Origin: Babylonia areolata | Lineage: Eukaryota > Mollusca > Gastropoda > Neogastropoda > Buccinidae | NCBI RefSeq assembly: GCF_041734735.1 | Contig: NC_134878.1 | Coordinates: 32,376,406-32,440,405, forward strand | Length of the DNA stretch: 64,000 nt | Reading direction: 5' to 3' | Part shown: piece by piece, positions 47,744-59,237 of the stretch | Position numbering within the stretch: position 1 is the first letter of the stretch | Layout: the number at the start of each line of letters is the position of its first letter | Notes under the pieces: model-generated | Told to the model about the DNA's origin: nothing | Databases searched by the model: none | The model's input: the letters and a program-made list of their open reading frames with translations, nothing else | Position numbers and translations under genes: made by a program

Positions 47744-48754
47744 TACACACTCTCTCTCCATTTTACCTTTTCTCTCGCGGTTTCTAACCATTCTTCCATC
47801 TCTGTGTGCGCGCGTTTACCTGCACAAGTGCATGCATGCATGGAAGAGAGAGAGGGAGAGAGACAGACAGACAGACAGACACAGAGAGAGAGCATAACAC
47901 TCTCAGCAGTGAAATCTGTTTCGATGCCGCTCTGATTCTATCTCTCTCACCGCCTCCCCTTCCCCTCCTCTGTCTCTCTGTTTTTCTCTCTCACGCTTTT
48001 TTACACTGGGGCAGTTTACGCCTCTCTTAATTGTGTGTGTGTGTGTGGTGTTTAAAGACTAGTTGACCAGTTCGTCGATTTTAGCATCAAGTAAACTTGC
48101 GATGAAAACAATTTTACAGTGGAGCTAATAAAAAAAAAAGAAGGTTAATTAAGCTTACAGAACATTTTTTGCCATTCGTGGGATTGTTTTGAAAAACGGA
48201 GTGTGTGCATTAGCGAACTCACCTGTGGGTTTAAAAAAAAAAAATTATATATATATTTTTTTTTAGTTATTTATTTTTTAAATAACGGAGACTGCACATC
48301 ATTTCTTGTGCCACGCGCCTCCTTCCCACCTGCCCCTGAAGGAAAGATTTCTGACCACAGGTCGATTTGTTGGGCATGGTAACCCCGTTTTCAAACATTT
48401 GAAAAGCCAAGTTTTCCCCAACTGGTTAGAGTCAGCCTGCCTTCTCTCTGTACCAGTCTCCCTCTCAGTCTGTCTCTGTTTCTCTCAGTGTCTGTCTTTC
48501 GATGTATTTTTCTCTCGGTCTTTCCGTCTCTTTGTCTCTCTGAATTGAACTTAAATCATTCATGTGTAGCATTCATGCTAGGGTTTTGTTGTTGTTGTTT
48601 TACCCTTGGTGTGTGTGTGCGTGTGTGTGTGTGTGTGTTACTCGCTTCCGTTTCGTACAGATGTGAGCGATGTTGTGTCTCTCAGTTTGACGCTGTGCTA
48701 TACTTGTACATTATACATGTATTAAGTATAGCAACATTTATATGCCTGTGTTAG
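46640..48754. other. non-coding, CT-rich simple sequence
   Basis: (TC)n at 47069-47103, C-rich runs, (GT)n-(GA)n at 47551-47596, TC/CA tracts at 47706-47743 and GA/CAGA tracts at 47841-47890. No supported gene; probably intronic. Confidence 0.45.
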
Positions 48755-48860
48755 TGTATCTTTTAGATCAACGGCAGATGTGTAAGTCGGCCAAAGTGCT
48801 AATGTCTTCACCTTTGGAAAATAAAGATTCATTCTTTCATTCTGTCTGTCTGTCTGTCTG
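48755..48860 (+). mobile_element. possible LINE 3' terminus
   Basis: GCTAATGTCTTCACCTTTGG then AAAATAAAGATTCATTCTTTC and a (TCTG)n run. An AATAAA followed by a short tandem repeat is typical of LINE 3' ends, but no coding sequence is attached. Confidence 0.3.
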
Positions 48861-49848
48861 CCTGACGTGTGTGTCCGTGCTTTCTGTTTTGGTAACACGC
48901 CCCATATTTATCACTGATAATAGCAACTCCGGTCATCGTAAACACTTAAGTACAGTGCTCAGTGGTGAGGAGAGAACTGACAAAAGTAACAACGCCAAGA
49001 TTTACAGATGGCACTCAAGTGTCGCGGAGACTTCGAAGGAGAAGATGGGTTGGGGAGGGAGCAAGGGGTAGGGCTTTCGAGTAGCTGTCTCGGGCACAGA
49101 GACCGCACGAAAAGCGAGGGTCTGTATAGATCGGGTTTAACATGAGTCATGCCCCCCCCCTCCCCCGCCTTTTTTTTTTTCAAGGGGTGGGTGGCGGCGA
49201 GGGGGTTGGGGATTGTAGAAAAGGGGGTCTGCCCACTTTTTTTTTTCCCCTGCCGAAAACACTGTTTCCGCATGACAGACCCTGGGGCTCTGTCTTACGT
49301 TTTCAAACATTGAACGATCATCATTTCTTGTCGGCTTCCCATGGCTCAGCTCTCCCCCTCCCTCTTCCACCACTCCCCCTTTTACCCCTCTCTCCCTCCT
49401 CGCCACTGCCTACCCCCCATCTGGCTTGTCACAGTAAGTGTGCAGCTGCCGTTGTTGTGGGGAGTCGTGTTGGCGACACAAGCCACGTCCCCCCGCCTCG
49501 TTTTTTTTGGCTGTCATCGTGCTCGTCTGAGAGCGAGGAGACAAAGCGGTGTGGACGGGAGAGGGTAAGGAGGAAGGAATCCCCATTCAAATGTCACCAG
49601 CTTTGCACTATTTGCAGCTAGTCCCATTCTGTCATTCGTTGTGTCTGAGTGACTAGCCACTGACGTGCTTGTCGATAGTAGGACTCGTGTTGTTTGTTAC
49701 CCCAAAGTCGAACGTTGGGTGTTGAGAATGCGCCAAAACACAGTAATTGTGATCAACATTGTGCTGTGGTGACGGTGTGATCAACATTGTGCGGTGTTGA
49801 CGGTGTGTGCGTTTTGGATGATAGTGAGCGGACTTTGATGAGGTCAGC

Positions 49849-50355
49849 ATGGGCTACTCACCTCTTTCGTCGTCGCACGCCTTTTTCCTGGCGGCAGAGG
49901 ACAGCCCGACCGTTCGTCACGCCTCTTCCACATCTATCACCACCCCTTCCACCACCATCCCTTCCATCGTCCTCCCGGCGTGTCTGAGTCGTCTTCAGGA
50001 CTTGTTTTCCTCCCTTCAAAACAGGGTGGTGGTAGGTGTGGGGGCCCCCACTAGTCGCCGCCGCCCCGTACGACAAAGGATCAGGAGGATGACACAACGG
50101 AAACTGGTTGACGCTGACTCGGGTGGCACGACCAAGCCCAACAAGGCTGGCCGGGCGCACCTCCCTACTTCTGGCAGCGCTGCTGCTGCTGACAGTGGTG
50201 GTGGGAGGGGGGAGGGGTGGTGGTCATGGTGGGGGAGGAGAGAGCGACCTGACAGTGGGTGTTTTTGTTGTCACTGCTTCTGTGGTTCCTGTCCGACTTT
50301 GTTCTTCACCATGCGGAAGCGCTCCAGGAGGCATTCGGCCTATAGGTCCACTCAG
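49849..50355 (+). CDS. candidate first coding exon B (long or short form)
   Basis: An open frame from ATG 49849 runs 169 codons to CAG|GTAAAC (50356). It is GC-rich and rich in Ser, Thr, Pro, Gly and Arg (SSTSITTPSTTIPSIVLP; a Gly/Trp patch). An internal ACCATG at 50311 gives a 15-codon form, MRKRSRRHSAYRSTQ, ending at the same donor in phase 0. The basic RRHS segment resembles a protein-kinase site. I do not recognise a family. The upstream part may be only GC-rich 5' UTR left open by chance. Confidence 0.35.
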
Positions 50356-50651
50356 GTAAACAACAACGCATTTTTGCTTCGTTATGATTGGGTTTTAATT
50401 CTTTTACACGAGTATCTCGTTTATGAAGTTATCTACACGCGTGTGCTTCGACTGTTTTTTGAAATGCGACATTAAAGAGCGGAAGTAAGTTTTCATAAAA
50501 CGAAGGTCGTAGAGAAAAGTGAACCTGCTCTCCTTGACTTGTACACACACACACACACACACACACACACTACTACTACTACTACTACTGCTGCTGCTAC
50601 TTCTCACTATGACACACATACACACACAATTATATATGTATGTTTCTGTGT

Positions 50652-50690
<39 letters not shown>

Positions 50691-50883
50691 TGACAGAAGG
50701 CCACACTACGAGTATGATGAAGTTATTTTGCTGCAAAACTGACACACGTTATTACGCAGACAGGCAAATTTCTTAATGGGATACCACACTCTTGAAAAAT
50801 GATACTCGCTGATATTTGATAACCGACTTGTCATTCAGCGCAGTTTTTAATGGGATCGTTAATGATAACATGACATACGCTGA
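50356..50883. other. non-coding with CA/GT tracts
   Basis: (CA)n at 50543-50570, (TAC)n at about 50571-50588 and (GT)n at 50655-50690. No gene. Confidence 0.5.
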
Positions 50884-51860
50884 TTGCGAATTATGATTGT
50901 CATCCGTTGTACCCAAACCATCATCGGTTACACGCTAGATAAATATAGTAGTGTTCATCGCAGTTCATCCAACAGCATCATGGACATTCAAAACTGGATG
51001 ACTCTAAATAAGTTACAATTGAATGCGGACAAAACTGAAGCAATTACCATAGGAACTGAACAAAAATGTCTTCCGTCATAGTTGATACAATCAAACTTGG
51101 CAGTACATCCATCCCTCTTTCCAGGTCAGTCAGGAACTTCGATACACTGTCCATGCAAACATTTATCAGTTACATGTCAGTCCTTCTACTGTCAACTGCG
51201 GCGCATCAGTTCACTCCGGAAATATCTGTCCACTGACGCAACATTTAGACATGTCGTTTCTCTCATTCTCTCTCGCCTTGACTACTGTAACTCTCTGTTG
51301 TCTGGTTTGCCTGCTTCATCCATTCAGTCCCTTCAGCGCATACAAAACTCTGCTGCCCGACTCGTCCTTAGAAAGAAAAGATCTGAGCACATCACTCCCC
51401 TTTTGCAACATCTCCACTGGCTCCCTGTCTCACACCGAATAAAGTACAAGATCAGAACTCTATGTAAAAGATGTAATCACAAAACTGCCCCTTCCTATCT
51501 CTGCAGCTGCCTTCATCTCTACACTCCATCTCGCTCACTACGATCGGCTTCGGATCCACTGTGTTTACGCATACGCAGATTCAAACACTGACTGTTGGCC
51601 GCCGTTCTTTTTCTGTCTGTGTCTGGACCTTGCAATTGGAATGAACTTCCTCTTTCGCTTCGTCAAGTCTCCACTCAGCTCTTTCAAGTCTGGCCTTAAA
51701 ACCCACCTCTTCCCAAAATAGCCTCCCTCCCCTACATCTTCCTTGTCTTTAGTTTCTCCAGTTTTAGAGTTATGCATGCGTGTGAATGACTGGGGCGAAA
51801 GCGCTTTGATTTGTCTCTGCACAAGATTCAGCGCTATATAAATACCATTATTATTGTTAT
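50884..51860 (+). mobile_element. L2/CR1-like LINE 3' part
   Basis: The blocks IQNWMTLNKLQLNADKTEAI, then SLILSRLDYCNSLLSGLPAS, IQSLQRIQNSAARLVLRKKR, HITPLLQHLHWLPVSHRIKY and the NWNELPLSLRQ area (about 51637-51680) are the usual order of L2-type ORF2 C-termini. The 3' end reads GCGCTATATAAATACCATTA followed by TTATTGTTATTATT, the conserved LINE 3' motif plus an ATT tail. The catalytic box and everything upstream are absent, with a few stops and frameshifts. Confidence 0.85.
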
Positions 51861-53354
51861 TATTTGTTCTCTCTCTTTCTGTCTCTCTCTCTCTCTCTGC
51901 CCCATCTCTCTCTCTATGCCCCCATCTCTGTCTCTCTGTCTGTCTCTCTCTCTGTGCCCCATCTCCCTCTTCCATGATATATTAATGATGTATGTACGTG
52001 TGAATGAGGGGGCGGGGGCGGGGGGGGGGGGGATCCTGTAGAGGCAGCAACTGAGGACCATTTGAATTCATGACCATGTATTGGTTTGACATAAAACCAT
52101 TGTATGATTCCCACCCAGAAGAGAGGAGGAGGGGCGGGTGGTGGGGTTGGGTTTATTCTGTCATCACCAGCAACACAACGTAACAAATACATTGTCTTTG
52201 TTGTTTTTGTCAGGCGTTAACACTCGTGAAAGCTCAAGTGTGTTAGTTTTGCTCGTTGACCGGACACAAAACGCTTTGGCCCAACTGCAATGGAATGTCG
52301 TCATCTACCGTTTTGTGTGACTGCCATTCCGCCCTACCATTCTCGCCAACCCACCCCCACCCCCATCCCACTCCTTACTCCCCCCCCCCCCCCTCCTTTC
52401 ACACCCCCGCCTGACTGGCCCCGAAAAATATAAATCCGTTTTGTAAGCCCAAATGGGTTTTTTTTGTGTCCGTGCTTCATTAGGTGTGTGTTGAGGCTTG
52501 CGGCCCTCTCAAGCTTGACCTTGCCGCCCCCAATCATGAGTGCATGTCTGCCAGCGAGATTTATTTGAACTGCGGATATAACATTGTGTTGTGCTGCTGC
52601 ATGGTGGCCACTTTTTTTTTCTCCCCCCCATGGGTGTATTGGGATATGGCAGTGGACTGTCTTGGCCTTTCTTTGTTCGCCTGCCTATCTTGTTTTTTTT
52701 CTTCTCTGACTGCACGTCTTCCCCACCGCACTCCCAACCCCCACTACTTATTCATTGGTAGTAATGTAGATCCCTGTCTTTCTGTCTGTCTGCCTGTCTC
52801 TTTACGTGTCTGTCTGTCTGGGGCTGAGGCCTAAATGTGAATAAACCATTCTGATTCTGTGCCTGTCTGCCTCGTTCCCCCCATCCTCACCGCCGATCTC
52901 TTTCTGTCATATCTGAACATTTTATGAGAGTTTTTATGTTGATAATTCTCGATTTTGCTCTGAATAATTTGGTTGTGGTTTGCCTTTAAGCCCAGGTCTC
53001 AGATTCTGCATACTGATCAAAGCTGTGAAAGGAGCGAGGCAAGCATACAAGATAAAAACGGCTTATGCAGTTATCCGAAACGTACAAGAAAGGGGGGGTG
53101 GGGTGGGGGTTGTTGTGGTTTTTTGTTGTTGTTTGTTTGGGTTTTTGTTTTTTGTTTTTTTTGGTTTTTGGGGGTTTTTTTTGTTTGCTCGGTCATGTTC
53201 GTTCACAGTACTTCAAAGAGAGAGCGTTCTTCTTCTTCGTTGTTGAGGACCCACAATCATATAAACTGATTGTTCTGGCGTTGTATTGCAGTGTTCACAG
53301 TTTAGTTATTCAACACCCCAACATGAATAAAATGAATGGTTATCTGTCTTATCT

Positions 53355-53404
<50 letters not shown>

Positions 53405-55051
53405 ATGTATATGTATGTGTGTGTGTGTGTGTGTGTTGAACGTTATTGCAGTGCATTATTCCTCTATGACGCCGTTGTTGTACCCCAGTTCAGTATGTGC
53501 AGAGTTTAATTCATGCCAACATACACGGAATAAAAAAGGAAGTTCAACAGAACCACCTTATTTTCTCTGAACAAACCGTTTTGGTTTGGTATGTGGCATC
53601 TGCGGCAAATATTGCAAAACAGACTCGTGATGTGTAATCTGTGGTAAATACAAAAACAGAAAGGGAGATAAGCGGGTTGATATTCATCGCCTTTCCATCC
53701 ACGAAGGTAATTTCGGAACTGGAATCAGGCTAAACACAAACTAAAATTTGATCATTGAAAATACCGAATCCCAGTCGGTTATAATTGTTCAAGCTCTGAA
53801 GACTAAATTAATCTGTTTTTATTCATTGTATTTTATAATTTAAAAAAAAAAAAAAATTAAAAAGGGGGGGGGGGGATTTCAGTGGATGGAATGCTCGGAA
53901 GAAAGGTTTTGATGTCTGATGAAGTCTACAGCAAAATGTTTTTGTCAGATGTCAGCTGATTTCAGAAGAACTTTAAATTTTGGTCACTAAAAACAAAACA
54001 AAACAACAACAACAAAACTCTCCCCACGCCTGAAAGCGTGATTGTAGGATCGCTAATGCAGAATGGCCTTGACTCATTTTTTATGGCTCGGTTAATTGAA
54101 AGCGTATTTCTTGTTTTGTCTGTTGCATTATGTGGAGAGGCATAAGCTACTGTTTGGTCTAATAGACTGTCAATTAACCGCCCGGTTTGAGCATTGTTTG
54201 CAAATTCGAACTTGATAACCTTGACGCATTGTATGCAAAATGTCACACATCCGTCCGAAGGCTTACGTACCCTGTTTGTGAGCTTGCGTGTGGACAGATG
54301 TTGGAAATATTATTGTCCTATACGCTCGTGACCTATTTGCTGAGCGACTTTGTAAAAGTGCTAAGTCGCAAGAGAAAGGAGGAAGAATTGGATTTGGGTG
54401 GCATTTCAGGAAGTTTTTAAGAGGAACTTAGTGTTGTTTTTTCTGATCAAATGCTTCCAATCCACCCCACTCCACCACCCCACCTACACGTATTCACGTT
54501 GTGGGGGCGTTCCATTACCACAGGGTGGGAGAGAAAAGCCACTTTTCCTTCCCATACCACCGCTGTGCATGATTTGTCAGGGCTGTGTTTCATTCTCGAA
54601 CAAAACTCGGACGATGCTTGTCTGTGAGGTCGGAGAGGTCGTATGAGAAAGTTGTCTTTAAAAAAAAAAGAGAGAGAGAGAGAGATAAAAAAAAAAGAAA
54701 GAAAAAAAAGAAAAAAAGAAAAGAAATCGGGGGGAGAAGAAAAAGAAGGAAAGAATTGGGTTGGGAGTTGGGGGTGGGGGGGGAGGATCCATTGTGACAC
54801 GAGCGTGGGAGCAGTCACGGGCGAGGGATTTATGGCCTCTGTGTCTCTTTCTGTCTGTTCTGTTCGTGTCTGTCTGCCTGTCTCTTTGTATCTTTATCTC
54901 TGTCTCTCACTGTTTCTCTTGGTCCCTCTGTCTCAGTCTGTCTCTCTTTGTATCTTGCTGTCTATATTTGTCTGCCACTGTCTCTCTTTGTCACTCTGTC
55001 TCTGTCTCATTCTCTCTCTTTATCCCTGTCCCTTTCTCTCAGTCTCTCCCT

Positions 55052-55085
<34 letters not shown>

Positions 55086-55564
55086 CGCGCGCCCTCGTGC
55101 GAGCGAGAGAGAGAGTGTGTGTGTGTGTGTGATATGTAATATGTGTGTATTATTTATATACGTGTGGCTGTGATGGCGCGCGTGCAGGTGAGAACGGTAC
55201 AGATGACGTAAAGCTGACACCATTTCCTGAATTGCCGATGCGTGCAGCAGGGTGATGCATGGAATACAACATTTTGATGAGCAAGGTGCGAGCGCTGACC
55301 CGTGTTCATGATTGATAACTGTTTTTTTTGCGAGTTTTAATCAGTTGGGATTTTGTATACACTAATGTGAGCATGCATGATTATACCATTATGTGTGTAT
55401 GCGGTGTATTGTATATGTGTTAAAATATATGTCTGCGTGTACGTGTAATTTATTTGACATAATTTTCGTTGCGTCGTTTTTGTTCGAACCCATTGAATAC
55501 CTCTGTAACCAGTGGTTGTGATTCATTTGGGATTGGAAATGGCACACAATTTGACGTTTCACAT

Positions 55565-55600
<36 letters not shown>

Positions 55601-55728
55601 GTCTCACACACACACGCGTGCGCAAACGCGCGCGCAAACGCGCGGGCCTTTTTTCTTTCTTTCTTTCTTTTTATTTAAAAAAAAAATTTTTTTAAAGCTT
55701 GTGTCATTATGCAAATCATGTACCCGAG
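51861..55728. other. non-coding, simple-repeat-rich
   Basis: TC tracts (51869-51970), a G run (about 52020-52031), C runs (52380-52393), GT/T-rich runs (53095-53190), (CA)n at 53359-53402, a G run near 53865 and AG/AAAG-rich purine tracts (54661-54760). Further on are TC tracts (about 54840-55050) and GT-CG-GA alternations (55051-55131). No supported gene. Confidence 0.5.
53359..53402 (+). repeat. (CA)n microsatellite
   Basis: A pure CA run of about 44 bp. Confidence 0.95.
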
Positions 55729-56130
55729 GGGGCGCCGTGCCAGTCGGTTAGGTGCTGGACTTCATTCAGTGTTCACCCGTAATTCAGTGTTAAACCAAAA
55801 CGAAGCAGGTATCATTTCAAGTTAAGGATCTTGTTCTATTTCAACTGTCATCGAAGAAGGCTGGAAACAGGGTAGTATTAGTAGCCACAATACATTGCCT
55901 TGCCTTGCATTAAGACAAGTGGCAGATAGACCCGCGTTGACGTTTGGTAGTATATGGTGCACGCCTTCCCCTCCCCTCCCTCCGGCTCTCCTCCAGCCCC
56001 CCACACACCCTCCTCCGTCGGGAAACGAAGTATGACTGCCTGCATGGCGGGAGTAAAAACAGTCGTACGGATAGAAGTCCCACTCGAGTGAACGAGTGAA
56101 CGTTGGAGTCGCAGCCAACGAACGAAGTAT
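55729..56130 (+). mobile_element. SINE scraps (S1 head, S2 3' body)
   Basis: GGGGGCGCCGTGCCAGTCGG, TGCTGGACTTCATTCAGTGT and TCACCCGTAATTCAG (55729-55786) resemble the S1 head. ACGAAGTATGACTGCCTGCA, TGGCGGGAGTAAAAACAG and CAGCCAACGAACGAAGTA (56026-56130) match the 3' body of S2 at 16255-16370. The sequence between them is C-rich and unassigned. Confidence 0.55.
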
Positions 56131-57325
56131 TATGGTGCTGTGGTGAGTGCTGACGAAAACTCTGTGACCCCAGGTGTCTTATGTAAAGAAACAACTAGTC
56201 GAAATCGCCGGCGAGAGGAGCGATACACATGCATCCTTTAGCTTCCAACCTCCACCTGTGGAGTATGTGTGTGTGTGTGTGTGTGTTTCTCTTTCTGCTG
56301 GCTCCCTACTATTTCGCTGCACAGCGATACCATCTGTTTTACTGACTGCGCTTTTTATAGTTTGTTGTTTCCATGGAAACGATATAGTTAGTAATAAGGG
56401 CAGGCGTCTGATGCGCACGTGACTCTTTGTGTGTGTGTGTGTGTGTGTTTAGATTTGTGTTTCCGATATTGTTCTTGCCACATCGTCGCTTTTTTAGTTC
56501 TTTCTTCTTGACTTGCAGAAGCCACGGTGTCTTCCCTGTTGATAACAACATGATAAAAATGTGGATGCTAATCTCATAATCGTAATTATGTAAGCATTCC
56601 AAACATGTTACTTGTGTTGTAAGCTTCATGATTTGTTTCCGAATGATTTGACCCCTGTTTCTCTTTATAAAATAAATCCATTTTTTTTTTTTTACATACA
56701 TATATATACTTTAAAAAACTTTTTTTTATATAGTTAATCTTCTATTCTGTTCAGTTATTATCTGTCTCTCTTCTCGCTCCCCGAGTCATTCTCTCTACCT
56801 TACTTTTTCCCGTTATGTGTTTTCGATGCTGTATATTTCTGTTTCACTCTTCTTCTGTTTTCCCCCCTTTCTGTTTATTCTGTTTGCCAGGCTATCCGTC
56901 CTGTGTCTGACATTTTGAAGAGGATGCAAACGTGCAAAATATGTCCTCTCATGTGTGCGTGCGTGTGTGTGTGTGTGTGCGTGCGCGCGCGCGCGCGTGT
57001 GTGTGTGTGTTCCGGTGGTTGTGGGGCTATGGTAGGAAACATCCAGGCCACCGCGGAAAAAATAATGGGGCCGTGTTGACTTGGTATTAGACACGGTGGT
57101 TGGAAATTGGTGGTCGGATTTTGGGTTGACGTTCGTCAAACAGCATTTTAGTCTGGTTGACACAGGCCACACATGTAGACTGCTCCCTTTCAAGCGCACG
57201 CGCGCACACACGTACACAAACACACAGAACACGTACTAGAAACGCACACAAGTATACGCATGCAACCACACGTGCGCGCGCGCATACAAACACACACCTG
57301 AAGCTTGAAGCCACGCACGCGCATG

Positions 57326-57374
<49 letters not shown>

Positions 57375-58289
57375 AGACTCGAACGCATACGTGCGCGCGC
57401 GCATACACACTCATACACTGTAACACATACGCGCGCGCATGCACGCACGCACAAACACAGAGCTCTAGGCACGTACCGGAAAACGGGCGGGGTTACCGTC
57501 CCTACAGAGGACCAACCACCAAATGTCGTCAGGAGGAGGATGGAAAGAATGGGGTCACAATAAGCGCTGTTGACATTTTGCTTTGCCTTCAGGTTCCACT
57601 GAGCGCTGTTTCCGTTCCCCGTGTGCAGGAACAGTGTGTTAGTGTTCACGTCGTGCATTGTTTTACTGGGCCATGTTGGCGGTCCAGTCCGCCAGACAGC
57701 CTTTTGCTTGACTCCTTGACTTTTGAAAAATGGTGAAATGGAATCATTGTGGCGTGCATTTGAGTTGCATTTGCTTTCATACTTTATGCACGTCCAGAAT
57801 CCAAGGCGTAGTTGGAAAAATCAATACCATCCAGAAAGGAAGAAGTCTGGTCCAAATGAGGAATGGTGACTGACATCCTAACCTTGTAAAATGTCATCTC
57901 AGAAAGGTGACAGCCCTTCACTGACAAGCATGCTCGACCGCAGCAGTCATGGGGTTAACAAAGACCGAGTGGTTGGAAAAATGCATGTCAGCTTTGGGTG
58001 ATGAAGGTGTTTTATATCAGTACTGCAGCATGAAAGGAAATTCTAAAAGTGACTGTTTCTGGCAGACTTCGTAGTGTCTCCCAGATATGAAATAAAATGC
58101 AGCATAAAGTAAATTATTGTCAGTTTATGAAGGCATGAATGCTTGATCATTCAGAGAACTTTATTCATTTTTCAGGTGCGGGAGGGGCGCTTGGGGTGGG
58201 GTGGGGTGGGGGGGTAAGCAAATATATACTACCATTGTCTTCACTTAATCAAATTCATTTGTTTTTATATTCATTGAGTAGGTAAAACG
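56131..58289. other. non-coding, microsatellite-rich
   Basis: GT tracts (56265-56286, 56429-56449), a GT-CG tract (56957-57010) and a large CA/CG field (57195-57455, with pure (CA)n at 57331-57372). No gene. Confidence 0.5.
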
Positions 58290-58675
58290 TATATATATAT
58301 ATATGATAGTCACTCGAGTCCGACTATGACCATCAGAACAGCAGAGGAGGCAACTGCTGTTCCGACTATTTGGGCTAGAATTTGATTATAGTGGAGAGTG
58401 TCTTGCCCAAGGTACATCCCCACTCTCTCGGCCAAGAGTGTTTAAGGGCAGTCGGCGTTGGGATGGTTCCCAAAGGCCAACTAGCCCACAAGGCTGCAGC
58501 ACTAAGAGCCAGTGCAATTTTGCCTCCTAGTTTGAGAGTCATAGTCCTTCACAAAAGACTAAGCTGTACATGGGTTTCCCCATTGACTGGAGAAACCATT
58601 GATAATACAGCTCTCACTTTGCTGTTGGCCCAAATGTAAACTTACGTAAATCTGTGATATAAGCGGAGTGTTGGG

Positions 58676-58678
<3 letters not shown>
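58290..58678 (+). repeat. unclassified interspersed-repeat-like segment between TA tracts
   Basis: A coherent ~390-bp block begins at GATAGTCACTCGAGTCCGAC and ends at AAGCGGAGTGTTGGGCCTTA. It is bounded by short (TA)n on the left (58289-58302) and a 66-bp (TA)n on the right. Its balanced composition differs from the AT-rich flanks. It looks like a mobile insertion into TA repeats, but I cannot name the family. Confidence 0.4.

Positions 58679-58744
<66 letters not shown>
58679..58744. repeat. (TA)n microsatellite
   Basis: A pure TA run of about 66 bp, the longest in the window. Confidence 0.95.
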
Positions 58745-58745
<1 letters not shown>

Positions 58746-59188
58746 CACCATCCTGTGTTGTTTTCCGTATATGTTTGTGTGTGTGTGATGTGTATGAGTA
58801 AAACCTTTCCGGTCATCAACTTCATAGTGATGTTAAGCGGAGAGTAAACCTCTTTATTTGGTAAAGGCAAAATATGAGAAGTCCAGTAGTACGCGTGTCT
58901 TTCATCCAACTTTCGTAAAACGTTCTGTCGTGACTGGCTATGGTGCCAGCGTACTCCCAACTGTGGACAAAATGGGAAGGAGAGACCTTTCAGTCCGCTA
59001 CACCCCGAGCGGGCAGGTCGAGAGGGCAGGTAGGTGGGTAGGTAGGTAGGGCAGGCTAGGGCCGTTGTCTGTAGTATCGTGTTTGTTTGGGGGGAAGGGA
59101 TCAAAACAGTGCTTTATCACCTCCAACCGAGAACCGCCACATGCATGCTTCCCCTCTGACTCACTCCACTCTCTGCACCATCAGGCCC

Positions 59189-59237
<49 letters not shown>

